Below are positions 32,772 to 43,400 of a DNA stretch of 47,178 nucleotides, piece after piece. The position numbers and the translations under genes were made by a program. This DNA comes from Fragilaria crotonensis (lineage: Eukaryota > Bacillariophyta > Fragilariophyceae > Fragilariales > Fragilariaceae), in the NCBI GenBank assembly GCA_022925895.1, contig JAKSYS010000504.1:1-47178 (forward strand), written 5' to 3'. The number at the start of each line of letters is the position of its first letter. Position 1 is the stretch's first letter. Under the pieces are notes generated by a model. The model had not been told where the DNA came from. It ran no database searches and saw only the letters and a list, made by a program, of their open reading frames with translations.

Positions 32772-34641
32772 ATGAACCAAACTTTTGAGAAGGAGGCCGA
32801 TTATGGTTTCATCTTCAAGGTCTCTGGACCTCTGGTCGTTGCAGATGGTATGTCTGGGAGCTGCCATGTACGAGCTTGTCCGTGTCGGACACTCCAAGCT
32901 CGTCGGAGAGATTATTAAGCTCGAGGGAGACACTGCCTCCATCCAGGTTTACGAAGATACTTCTGGATTGACCGTCGGTGACCCTGTTCTTCGTAAGAAG
33001 CAGCCTCTTTCCGTTGAACTCGGTCCTGGAATCATGGGAACCATTTTCGATGGTATCCAGCGTCCTCTTGAACACATTTTCCAGTCTTCCGGTGACGTTT
33101 ACGTGCCGAAGGGAGTGGATGTCCCTTGTCTTTCCCGCGACGTTCGTTGGACTTACACTCCTGCCAACATCAAGGTTGGAGCACCCATCACTGGAGGTGA
33201 TGTGATTGGTATTGTGTACGAGAACGAAATTATTGACAGCCACAAGATCATCTGCCCACCTAATGTCTTCGGTACTGTTACAAAGATCAACACGAACTCA
33301 ACCGATGGAAAGGAAACCTTCTTGGTTGATGACATTGTCATGGAAGTCTACAATGAATCTCAAGACAAGACCCACCAACTTTCCCTCTCGCACTTCTGGC
33401 CAGTCCGTCGCCCACGTCCTATCACCGAGAAGCTCCCAGGTAACGCTCCATTGATCACTGGTCTCCGAATTGTTGATGGTCTTTTCCTTCCGTTCTTGGA
33501 GGAACTTGCGCCGTCCCAGGTGCTTTCGGTTGTGGAAAGACTGTCATTTCCAATCCCTCTCCAAGTTCTCCAACCCGACGCTATTGTTTACGTTGGTTGT
33601 GGAGAGCGTGGTAATGAGATGGCGGAAGTGTTGTGTGATTTCCTGAACTCACAATGACCATCAAGGATGCCGTCACAGGTGCTGACAAGGAAGTTGGTAT
33701 TATGAAGCGTACTACGCTCGTTGCTAACACATCCAACATGCCTGTGGCTGCTCGTGAGGCTTCCATTTACACTGGTATCACTCTTGCCGAATACTTCCGT
33801 GATCAAGGTATGAACGTTTCCATGATGGCAGACTCCACATCCCGTTGGGCCGAGGCACTTCGTGAGATTTCTGGACGTCTGGGAGAGATGCCTGCCGATT
33901 CCGGTTACCCAGCCTACCTTGGTGCTCGTTTGGCTGCTTTCTACGAGCGTGCTGGACGTGTCGCTTGTCTCGGTTCCCCAACCCGTGAGGGTACCGTCAG
34001 TGTCGTCGGTGCCGTCTCCCCCCTCCAGGTGGAGATTTCTCCGACCCAGTCACTGCTGCCACTCTTTCCATTGTCCAGGTCTTTTTGGGGTCTCGACAAG
34101 AAGCTTGCTCAGCGTAAGCACTTCCCATCGCTGAACTGGCTCATCTCTTACACCAAGTACATGCAAGTCCTTGAACCATACTTCAACAACCTTGATCCCC
34201 AATACTCCTACCTCCGTAATCAGGCCCGTTCTATCCTTCAGCAGGAAGATAACCTTTCCGAGATTGTACAGCTCGTGGGAAAGGAGTCGCTTTCTGAGGA
34301 CCAGAAGGTTGTGATGGAGATTGCCAAGCTTCTTCGTGAGGATTTCCTCGCTCAGAATGCCTTCACTGACTACGATTTCACTTGCCCACTTCCTAAGACC
34401 ATTGGTATGCTTCGTGTTATCATCAACTTCTATGATTTGTGCCAAAAGCCATCGCAGACTCCCACCTGATGCCAAGCTTACTTACGCTCACATCAAGACT
34501 GCCCTCGGTCCGGTCATCCAAAAGGTTGTTGACACCAAGTTCGTCGACCCCAAGTCGAAGGAAAGTGAAATCAAGGCCGCTTACAGCGTTATTCTGGACG
34601 AGATGCAGCGCGAGTTCCAAGCCTTGACTGACGGAATCTAA
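32772..34641 (+). CDS. V-type proton ATPase catalytic subunit A, frameshifted
   Basis: Catalytic subunit of the V1 sector, which hydrolyses ATP to drive protons into vacuoles and other acidic compartments. About 620 residues, the family length, starting [20 protein letters not shown]. Visible: [19 protein letters not shown]; the Walker A loop GAFGCGKT (GCGKT codons at 33528-33542); the catalytic-Glu loop [30 protein letters not shown]; and [19 protein letters not shown]. The frame is broken about nine times, near 32847 (one extra G), 33493, 33553, 33574, 33650 (one C short), 34018-34024 (C run), 34082 (extra T), 34452 (A run) and 34487 (A run). Residues on each side of every break are canonical. 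In a single-copy essential gene this pattern argues for consensus errors. No intein interrupts the nucleotide-binding region. Confidence 0.9.
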
Positions 34642-34774
34642 ATATCAGTTAAAGTTACTAAAATGATAGCCGAGATGTGAACAACTCTTCATAACCCTAA
34701 TGGCGGTTTTCTAGCGTCTCATGATCATACGATGGTTGAAGTACCTGTGTATCAAGTGAGAAGAAGACATCGCC

Positions 34775-35719
34775 TTACTCCTTCTTCTTGAACCATCCAC
34801 CAAGTGTAGTTCCAAATGGAGCCATGACACAGAGAGCACCTCCAACAATGTTACCAAGTGTTACGGGAATGAGATTCTTCATAAACATTTGCCCGATTGT
34901 GATCTCCGCGCCTCGAAGCATCCCAAGTGGAATGATAAACATATTGGCGACCGAGTGGTCCAATCCAAGCGCCACAAAGGCTGAGATGGGGAACCAGACA
35001 GCAGTCATCTTGCCAATCATGGAACTGCACCCTGATGCCATGTAGACCGCCATGCAAACCAACCAGTTACACAGAATTCCGCGCACAAATGCCACGTCCC
35101 ATGGCATGGCACATTTCGCAGCAGCAATAGTTGCTGCGGCAGGACCAGTTCCAAGAGTCCCAGACTTGAAGGCAAGGTATGCCAAGAGAACAGAGCCGAC
35201 AAAGTTACCGAGGTAGGATGCAATCCAATTCTTAGCCAAGTCCTTCGTTGTGGTCTTGCCTTCTGCCAGGGCGGCTGTTACGAGTGCTGTGTTGCCGGTG
35301 AAGAGCTCTGCACCGGAGGTAAGGGTCATGATGAGTCCAAACGGAAGGCCAAACGCACCAAATATAATCTTTTGGAGCCCAGGGTTCGCTGCCGCAATGC
35401 CAGGACATGCACCGCCGACACTAATGGCGAGGTAAGCACCGAAGGCAATGTGACAACCAGCAACTACGCCAAGCTTGAAGATTTTTGAGAACGAGGCTGA
35501 CGCTTTCAGGGCGCCGGCCGCAACAGCACCTTCATAAAGAGCAGCAGGGGGCTTAAGCTCCGGTGGGGGACCAACAACAGCTGCTGGTGGAGCCGCACCA
35601 CCAGTCATCTGCAGGGTAGTACTTGTATACTGATTGAGAGCGAATGCTTGCCTTTGAGGAGTAGCAAGCGCATAACCGGTGGACACCAAAAGGACGAAGA
35701 TAAAAGAGCGGGCAAACAT
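34775..35719 (-). CDS. Formate/nitrite transporter family protein (NAR1-like)
   Basis: FNT proteins are pentameric channels for small monovalent anions such as nitrite or formate; plant and algal NAR1 members carry nitrite into plastids. One intact frame of 314 residues. The N-terminus (MFARSFIFVLLVSTGYALA) is a signal peptide followed by a Ser/Thr-rich stretch, suggesting import through the ER, perhaps to a plastid membrane, although the residue after the cleavage site is not the usual Phe. Six membrane spans follow. Recognisable FNT blocks are ELKPPAALYEGAVAAGALKA, GAYLAISVGG, SGAELFTGNTALVTAAL, NWIASYLGNFVGS, GILCNWLVCMAVYMA and LGLDHSVANMFIIPLGML, then NLIPVTLGNIVGGAL. The 3' end faces the V-ATPase gene 134 bp away. 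Substrate is inferred from family. Confidence 0.9.
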   Translation of the reverse strand: MFARSFIFVLLVSTGYALATPQRQAFALNQYTSTTLQMTGGAAPPAAVVGPPPELKPPAALYEGAVAAGALKASASFSKIFKLGVVAGCHIAFGAYLAISVGGACPGIAAANPGLQKIIFGAFGLPFGLIMTLTSGAELFTGNTALVTAALAEGKTTTKDLAKNWIASYLGNFVGSVLLAYLAFKSGTLGTGPAAATIAAAKCAMPWDVAFVRGILCNWLVCMAVYMASGCSSMIGKMTAVWFPISAFVALGLDHSVANMFIIPLGMLRGAEITIGQMFMKNLIPVTLGNIVGGALCVMAPFGTTLGGWFKKKE

Positions 35720-36355
35720 TATTTCGTGGATGGAGGAGAAAAGTTTATGGCTCCCAGTGATGCCAATTGAAGATCAAGATATGAGTGTGACCTCCTCGAT
35801 GCCAGCAGACTCCGGAACTCAATATCAACTGGAACAGATCGAAATTAATGCCTCTCATCGTACAAAGTACTGGAAAATGTGACAGCAAAAACGCAAGTTC
35901 CGGAACCAGCACGTCATGAATGGAGGCACAAGCACGAGACGCGAGACGCGAGGCTCAACATGTCGGTGTTTTACACGCACGCCTATGATACAGACTACAG
36001 TACGTCGCTCTTGTGCCTAGAGTCAGAAATCGGACGCGGCGACTGCGACATCAATTTCGCGCAAAATAAGCTCCGTACTCCAGTACTCCGGTAATGCTGA
36101 CAATGCATGCAGTACGACTAGCAGAAGTATTCGTTGTCGCATCTTCTTGATTTGGTATGGTAGCAATACTCCACCTTTCGCATCTCTCGGCACGTGTCCC
36201 TCATTCTGTTCCGAAGAATATCGACTAGCGTACCTCTGTGCTTTTCGCATGTGAATTTGAAATTGTGGGATGTGGGACCCCACAATGGCACATCGTTGGA
36301 AAAGTAGTGACTTATCTGTACATATCCTTCTAGAGTAGCGTTATGGTGTTGAGCT
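35720..36355. other. Intergenic region
   Basis: 636 bp between the FNT start and the NUMOD3 gene stop. A minus-strand frame at 36402-36118 overlaps the end of the NUMOD3 gene in a shifted frame; a one-base shift at the stop would let that gene read on through it. I see no independent gene here. Confidence 0.45.
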
Positions 36356-38013
36356 TCAAAAGTCTTCCAGCCCGTAGGGATCATAGGTGTCGAGGTCTGC
36401 ATCCTCTAGGTCCAACATGGCTGAGATTCCGATAGCAGGGGGAGACTCGACAGAGTCTAAGTCCTCGTCATCACCATATAGAAGGTCATAAAGATCACGG
36501 CGTTCATCGCGGAGTCGGTTAATGCTGCCATCTGGTTCTTTCACCTTCTTCGCTGTTTCAGCTTTCTTTTTGACTGGCGGGTCGTCAGCACTACCAACAA
36601 TGCCATTGGAAGTCAGAGGTACTGCCATCTTTACAGCCGCCTTCTTGACCTTTCGAACCTTCTTAACCTTGGCCTTCACGATCGGCTGGCCGTCTTCGTC
36701 AACGTCGCGAGGACTTCGTTTTGTGACCTCGTCAGTTTTTGCAGGTCCCACCACCTGAGCAAGTCGAACTTTGCTTTCAGGATTGGTTCGCGGGGATCTC
36801 TTCGGTTTTTTCGGTTCCTTTTCTGGCCGGGCCTTCGCCATCACGGACGTCCTTTGTCGAATCGACGACGTGGTTTTGTTGCGATAGTCGTCATCCTGCC
36901 ATTTGGCTTTCATCGCCTCACTTATCTTGCGCCGGTAGTCGTCATCGCGGTTGTTCGAAGCAGCTCTGCGATTCCGTATTTTCTCCATCATTTTCTCCCG
37001 GAAATCAGGTTCCAGCCACTTGGCCTTAAGCGTTTCTGATATTTTCTGCCTCATATCGCCTCTAGCATTGATTACTGTCGTCTTGTTCATCATGGATTCT
37101 CGATACGCTGCATCTGAGTCCCATTTCTTTCGAAGCGATGCACTAATCTTGGCTCGTGTCTCCGCAGAATGAGAATCCTGATCGCACTTTGGAAGGATCA
37201 AGCGACGCCTCGGCATTTCTCCATTAGCCCATTTGGCCTTGAGAATGGCACTTATTTTCTGCCTCGTCTCGTCAGTCGGTCGAAAGCCTCCTTTCTCCGT
37301 CTGACGCGCCCGGCGTTCCGCAGCTTTCCTATTGCGTTCGTCTTTCTTCTGTCGTTCGTACTCTTCCTCGGTCATATTCAAGGCCTCTAACTTTTCAAGA
37401 AATCGTTCTCTGTTCTTGGCGCGGACCCCCTCGGCAATACGTTGACGAACGTCGGCCGGACGTGCCTGTCCCTTGTTCCAAGGTGTTCTCCCTTGTTCGC
37501 GGCAGATATCTTTGCTTTGCTAGCATTAGTGTGTGAATAACCTCCAAGTTCCGTCGGACGTGGAATGTCTTCGACTGTTTCCGTTTCCTTTACCAACAAC
37601 GTCACATTCTCGCATACCTCATCGCTGGGACCTAGCTGAGCGGACAGCTTCATCTCCGCTTCCGTCCTTTCCGTGTCAAACAAAGGCGTTGCTGCTGTTC
37701 GTTTCTGTTGTTTTGGTTGTGGTTGTTGACCATGTGACAACACAGCAGCCTTTTGCCTCCCCATTGGCGATGCTAAATTCTTGGGTGAGGAAATCCTCGG
37801 GGCGCTCGAAATTCGAGACGATAGAGTTCCCTGGAAGGCAGTTGCAACCCAACCGATACTATGATCGCAGCAAAAATACGAGAATATGGATATGGCGAAG
37901 CAAAGAAAAGATTGAGTGCACCATCGCCACAGCCATCGTTTTCTCCGCACAGTCGGTTGTGCAAGCGTGGCGCTTGAGCTTAGTAAATTGGTTTTGTTCA
38001 CTCTCGGGACCAT
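36356..38013 (-). CDS. NUMOD3-repeat protein with plastid-type presequence
   Basis: About 550 residues. NUMOD3 is a short DNA-binding helix module usually attached to homing endonucleases; here there are at least six copies: TPWNKG..DVRQRIAEGVRA, then DETRQKISAILKAKW, AETRAKISASLRKKW, DMRQKISETLKAKW and DYRRKISEAMKAKW, with an earlier KAKISAANKG. No GIY-YIG or HNH nuclease motif is visible. The middle is very basic (KAKVKKVRKVKKAAVK) and the C-terminus acidic (LYGDDEDLDSVESPP). The N-terminus has a hydrophobic run ending VATAFQGT, resembling an ASAF plastid cleavage site. A base is lost near 37492 (ACAAGGGAGAACACC), and another change may lie near 37870, so the start is uncertain; a second frame begins MAVAMVHSIFSLL just upstream. 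DNA or nucleoid binding in the plastid is inference. Confidence 0.65.
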
Positions 38014-38480
38014 TATACCACTCTAAACATCTACAATTCCAACTCGACTGATCAAAGTGCTGTACACAGTGGGTTGTGGAAGCGCTGCAATGTAGATGCA
38101 AACGAAGTCACCAAACTACCAACTGTATCAATGTGATCAGAAAGTTTGTTGTCCGCTGTAACGTTTTCTATCTCACATGTCGTACTTCGAACTCCGAGTG
38201 CAGAAACGTGTGAGTGGCTGACCACTTCAACGGGTCACGGACAGGCGACATCCACATACAGTACAGTAGGAACACGCTAGTACAGGTGCTGGGGCGTCTC
38301 GAGTCTTGATGCTGTCGTGCTGTCGCACATATTTGCACCTGTTCCTAAAGATTCCTACCTTGCGTTGTTGATGTCAACAATCCAACCTGTTGAGTCTCCG
38401 TTGTCATCACATTCAATAATGTCCGATAGGGCCTGAAGGCGAGGGAGCGGATCGACTATCTTCCATCGTATTTTCCAAAT
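38014..38480. other. Divergent promoter region
   Basis: 467 bp between the NUMOD3 gene (minus) and the membrane-protein gene (plus). No gene, repeat or clear site recognised. Confidence 0.5.
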
Positions 38481-39627
38481 ATGACGGCAAACGCAGCTGG
38501 AGCTTCTCCAACAGCAGTGGCACCCACTCCCAAAACCAATACGAACGCGACCAAAGGACAGCAACACGAACAACCTCATGTGTCGGACAACAATCCTCGA
38601 TGGAAGGGATACGCCTACCTTGCTTTTGCATCTCTTGTGTGTTGCGCCTCCACCGGCAACGTTAAGGAAAAAAGTAGTGAATTCGTGGTATCTGTCGCTG
38701 TCGGATCCGTATCGTTTGCTCTATCCATGATCATCTTATTACTAGATCGATTCCATGGCTGTTTCGAATCATTCAAGTTTCATAGAGCGCATGACGGAAA
38801 GTTGGAAGGCTTCTTTCTGATATTTTTTGTAATGTGGTGGGTGTTTGGTGTTTGGATCATGACACAATCAGGAGGAGCTGGGTACTTTGCACTGAACATT
38901 TATTTCTCGTCATGGCTGTCTTTATTCGCGAGTTGCTATACTCTGAACGATTGGTCAGGCAGCAAGGACATTATCACTATACAGGAGCTCACAGCTCTCA
39001 GTGCGACTTTAAGGGGATGGTATTGTCTGTTGTTTTCTTCATTGGTTGTTATGGGGTCGGGTGCAGACATGCATCGACACTTGAGCGAAGATGGTCCGAA
39101 GCAACAGGCTTCCTTTTCTGTGGCTCTTGGACTTATTTCAATGATTGTGGCATCAATATATATACTTGCCTACTATCGGATCCTTTCGTTCGTTCCGCTA
39201 AGTGGTTGCGTCGAACTGAGTGTCGCTGGCGTCATGATGGTGCTTTGGATTATTGGGTACGTCCTACATGTGTCAGTGGTAGTGTTTCTTGTGTGTTGTA
39301 TCGCTCGGAACTAACTTTCGCTGCCGATTAAAATGAAGAGTTGGAATCTTGACCCAAGATGAGAGTGTCGCCGCCTCCATCTCTGGTCAATGTCGGGCAG
39401 AAGACAATGAGTCTCTCGATGCCGCTGTTCCCGGGTCCAACCTGTACGTCTTTACCTGGATATGCTTGGTTAGTGTTTTGGACATTGCCATGTGCTGGAA
39501 GGCGTCACAAGCAATGGCATTTGCCCATGCGGGTTCCACGCAAGCTTCTAATCGCCAAAGGGCCACCTCGGAAGGAGATGCAGAAGAACTGCACGACGAC
39601 GACGATGATGAGGATGACGAAGTGTAG
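38481..39627 (+). CDS. Eight-span membrane protein, unrecognised
   Basis: Two exons (38481-39256 and 39339-39627) joined across an 82-bp intron (GTACGT to AAG) after WIIG give 354 residues with no frameshift. A polar ~40-residue N-terminus precedes RWKGYAYLAFASLVCCAS. Hydrophobic spans then alternate with short loops: FVVSVAVGSVSFALSMIILL, GFFLIFFVMWWVFGVWIM, YFALNIYFSSWLSLFASCY, WYCLLFSSLVVMG, FSVALGLISMIVASIYILA and SVAGVMMVLWIIGVGIL. The last span, LYVFTWICLVSVLDIAMCW, is in exon 2. The tail is extremely acidic (HDDDDDEDDEV). The WW..GV.I.TQ..G element appears twice in related form (WWVFGVWIMTQSGG and LWIIGVGILTQDES), suggesting an internal duplication of a four-span unit. I do not recognise the family; a role as transporter or sensor cannot be decided. 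Confidence 0.75.
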
Positions 39628-40055
39628 ATACGTTCAACCACCTTGAAGAGTGCGAATGGACTTTTACTAACATTATTGAACATGATAGCTGACGCAAGCA
39701 ATGCCTCTCAAGTCCGAATTCCCTGCTGCACTTCTGTAACAACTCCAGCAGTCCTCTAGGTCCTTCGCATTTTGCATGCATTGAGAATTGAGACTCCATA
39801 CTCGGTGCTAGTAGTAATTCGAGTTGTACAAGTGCACCAGGATCCGTGCAATTACCGAGGACGGAGTGCAAGTACCACCGCATGTTCCTTTTAATGGTTT
39901 TTTGGATTTTTAAAACTTTTTTAAATCATTTCCGATTCCCAATCCGTGTCTGACTGGAAAACCTGTCCATTCGTCAGACGCCGGCATCGCGACTCGCGAT
40001 TCGCGATGCTGGACGCCAATCGCTTCCGGGTTTCAAAACCAAACACGCAATCACT
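39628..40055. other. Intergenic region before the copia element
   Basis: 428 bp without a gene. It holds the hairpin at 39984-40009. Confidence 0.5.
39984..40009. repeat. Hairpin GCATCGCGA..TCGCGATGC
   Basis: Nine-base perfect stem with an 8-base loop that itself contains another TCGCGA, 47 bp from the left LTR. Function unknown. Confidence 0.6.
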
Positions 40056-40364
40056 TGAGACTATCACCGGAGATGATACTCTAATCGTAGAAAATAGTAC
40101 GTAGTACCGTAGGAAAATTACTGTAGGGAGGTTTCACACAAAGTACGTTCTGAGAAATTTATAAGCTACAGTAAAATTCGGCACTCGATCGTATGAACGA
40201 CAAACTCGTCGAACGTGTCAAGTGGCACTTGACATTTCGGGTAGTTCGTACGAAATTAATTAGAGACCGGACAGTACAGTGTATCATGTTTCACATTTCG
40301 ATGGATGACCTCACAGTAGCACAGTACAACGATGGCATCGCAGTCCAGTGCAGCGTAGGTTTCA
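40056..40364 (-). repeat. 3' LTR (left on + strand)
   Basis: Begins TGAGACTATCACCGG and ends GTAGGTTTCA, the TG..CA termini typical of LTRs. It matches 46867-47174 at about 98%. Confidence 0.88.
40216..40234. other. LTR hairpin, G-C version
   Basis: TGTCAAGT-GGC-ACTTGACA: eight-base stem, three-base loop. The other LTR has TGTCAAAT-GGC-ATTTGACA at 47026-47044: both sides of one base pair changed and pairing is kept. Confidence 0.7.
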
Positions 40365-40380
40365 ATTCTCCCTTTCATCC
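40365..40380 (-). promoter_or_regulatory. Polypurine tract (second-strand primer)
   Basis: On the minus strand GGATGAAAGGGAGAAT lies immediately before the LTR start TGAAACCTACG, the expected place for the primer of plus-strand DNA synthesis. Confidence 0.7.
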
Positions 40381-40477
40381 ATAAATGCTGAAACAAAACA
40401 CAAAACGTCAGTTAAAATAGATACGAGTCAAACGAGGGTTACAGTTTGAACAAGAGACACAAGGGTTTGGGTGGCCG

Positions 40478-43400
40478 TTACCATCCTTGGACCAGTTTGC
40501 GGACGCGTTCGAAACTCTCACGATTTAGTCCTTTCGTAAGAAAATCCGCCCACTGCTCCTGAGTGTCGACCTTCACGATGGCGACCGTGCCATCACGCAC
40601 GTGCTGCCAGAAGAAGTGCCACTTCACCTGGAAGTACTTCGTGCGGTTGGTGATGCGTTGGTTTACGGAAGAAGCGCGCCATTGTTGTCTTCGAAGACTT
40701 GACACTTGATCGTCGACGTGAACGTGCGAGGAAGTTTGATGCCGGAGGCGACTTCCTGGAGCATGGAACGGAGGGCAAGAGCGTACGCATCGCGGAGCTG
40801 AGCGGAGTATTCGGCTTCGAGCGTGGACAAGGAGATCTCACTTTGGAGGTGAGATTTCCACAAAATGGGACATCCGCCGAGCGTGATGATGTACCCAGTT
40901 CGAGACTTCGCGGAGGTCGGAGAACGATCGGGATCACGGCCATGGAGACCGGCGAAGTCGGCGTCGACATAACAGTCGAGATCCAGCGTGCCGGTGGGCT
41001 TGACGATCATGCCCATGTCGCTCGTGCGATGCAAGTAGCGAACGAGAGTTGACGGCGGACGCGTGGCTTCGTTTCGGGCTGTGGCAGAACCTGGCGACCT
41101 GGCTGACGGCGAAAGCGATGTCGGGGCGAGTGTTTGTGGACAAATAGAGAAGCATGCCGACGATTGAACGGTAGCTCCACGTTTCCGTCATGGGGATCCG
41201 TCGGGGTCGATTCCAGTGCGGCCTGAGCGGCTGGCGTCCAGTTGTAATTGCTGTCGGACATGCCAGTCGCTTCCTTGATTTCTGGATGAGACCTTCTGGG
41301 TCAACGTCAGGGTGCCATTCGTAGCGTCGCGAGTGAAATTGATGCCGAGGAAGTCGGTGAACGTGCCCTCGCGAGTAAAGTTAAACCCTTCGCTTCCAGG
41401 TTGGCGAAGAGCTTGTCAAGGTCGTTTGGTCGCGATAGGCGATACCTAAATCATCCACGTATAGAACCACCATAATTGTATCTTTGTAGAGTAGACACGG
41501 GTCGTTAGCGCAGGCTTTAAAGCCTTCCTCGCGCAAAGCCTCCGACAAGTGTTGGTACCAAAGTCGTGGCGCCACACTCAAGCCATAAAGGCTTTTCAGG
41601 AGTCGCAGGCACGTGGCGTGGCCTCTCGGAGAGTGGAATCCACGTGGCAAATGGATCCAGACTGGATCCGAAAGCGGGGCTTGAACGAACGCGCTGCTGA
41701 AGTCAATTGTGCAAGTTTTCCAGTTCAAAGTTAGTGAGAGAACTAGGAACAACCGTACAGTACTCCAAGCCACGACTGGGGCAAAAGTCTCCTGAACGTT
41801 TTCTTGGAGATCGCCTCTTACACAGTAGCGTGCCTTGTACTTACTGATAGTACCATCGGGAGTACGTTTGCGACGAAACACCCAAGTACCGGGCAAAATT
41901 CGAGTCTTGGCTTCCGTGATCGGCACTTCGATCCATGTACCGTTTTTCTGCAAACTTTGAATTTCGTCGTTTGCAGCCTTCAGCCATTTTTCGATGTTGT
42001 CGTGATCCGCCATCGCTTCGTTGAAGCTCAGAGTGTCAGGATCGCTGACACTCGCCTTATACGACGAGGGAGGTGGCGAAAGACACTCGGCGACTTCATT
42101 GTACAGCCATTCGAGGAGGTTCCATCAGATTCGGCAATGTAACCGTGTCCTTGCTGTCCGTCGTATCCGAGGCGGACAGGTGCCGAGCGATTGCGAGTGG
42201 AGCGACGAGGTTCGTGTTTAACAGGTGTGCTCTTTGCTTTTGTTGCCTTTGAGCGACTGGTTGCTCGCTCACTTTCTTGTCGCTTTCGTTTGCAGGACGA
42301 ATTGGAGTCGGCGACGATGGGAAGAGTTTGACTGGAGTTGGAGTCGGAGTTGAGGCGCAATCGGCGTAGGCGGTTGCGGAGTCGCCTCCTTGGAGTCAGC
42401 AACGGAGTGGCAGGGGGAGGAGGCACAACGACTGGTGGTGGCGTCGCGATTTGCTCCCTTGGAGGCGGCAACGGAGTTGACAGCGGAGGTGGAGCGACTG
42501 GAAGAACCTGAGGAGGAGTCGCGTTGTCGAGAGCGGTTGCGACGCGTTGCATCTGGGAGAGGAGTTCGTTCGCTTGCTCGTAATCGGTGGAGCCAGCAAT
42601 CAGCCTTTCTTCGTCTTCGTCGTCGAGGACGTATTGGAACGTCGAGTCTCGGAACATTCGTTGCCAACAATCATCGTTGAAGTTCGGAAGGTCGTCGGCG
42701 GAAGCGGGGACAGTTGCGAACCAATCGTCAAAGACGATGTGAAACTGCGGAGTGATGTACCCCGTTTGAGGATTCAAGACAAGAGGGACCGAGCTGGCGT
42801 GTTTGTCGGAGAATCCGAGGTTGACAGTGCGAGTTGAGCGAGGAGTCCAACGTGGCAATTTCTTGCCGTCCGAGATCATTTTGTCGAGGACATAAACTGG
42901 ACATCCCCAAACGTGGACGTCCATCAATTTCTTTTGCTCCCAACGAGTCTTTGTGAAGACGTCGTGCGGGAAAGGCCAGTTCGTGGGTCAGGCATGTGGT
43001 TCACTAGGAACACAGCATGCTTGACGGCGAGCCAAAGTGTGGGGTCGGCGACGTCCGGCCAATGGATGGCCGAATGCAGCATCATGGTTCGTGCGATCGC
43101 CATGATGGTTCGGATGTTGCGTTCGGCGATCCCATTGTGATGGTGAGCGCCGACGCCGGCGAATCGGATGACTTGTTGGAACTCGGCGAGGTTGCGAGAG
43201 AACTCGCGGACGTGAACGTTTTGAGTTGTCGGCGAGATACTCTTGCGGCGTCACTCCTGTGTTGCGACACATTCGCTCAAAACTCTCTTTGCCTTGAGCG
43301 TTTCGTGGGAGTTCAAACTTACTTGATGCTCCACAAAAATAAACCCGGAGGCGTGGTCAACGAAGACAACCACCGGTATACATGTCGTCGAGTTTCGTTT

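Noticed and set aside
33480-33660. Intein in V-ATPase subunit A, as in yeast VMA1.
   Set aside because: The sequence runs from GCGKT to GCGERGNEM without any insert; only small indels are present.
36118-36402. A 94-residue minus-strand gene below the NUMOD3 gene.
   Set aside because: It overlaps the end of that gene one base out of frame and has no start of its own that makes sense; at most it is an extension of that gene.
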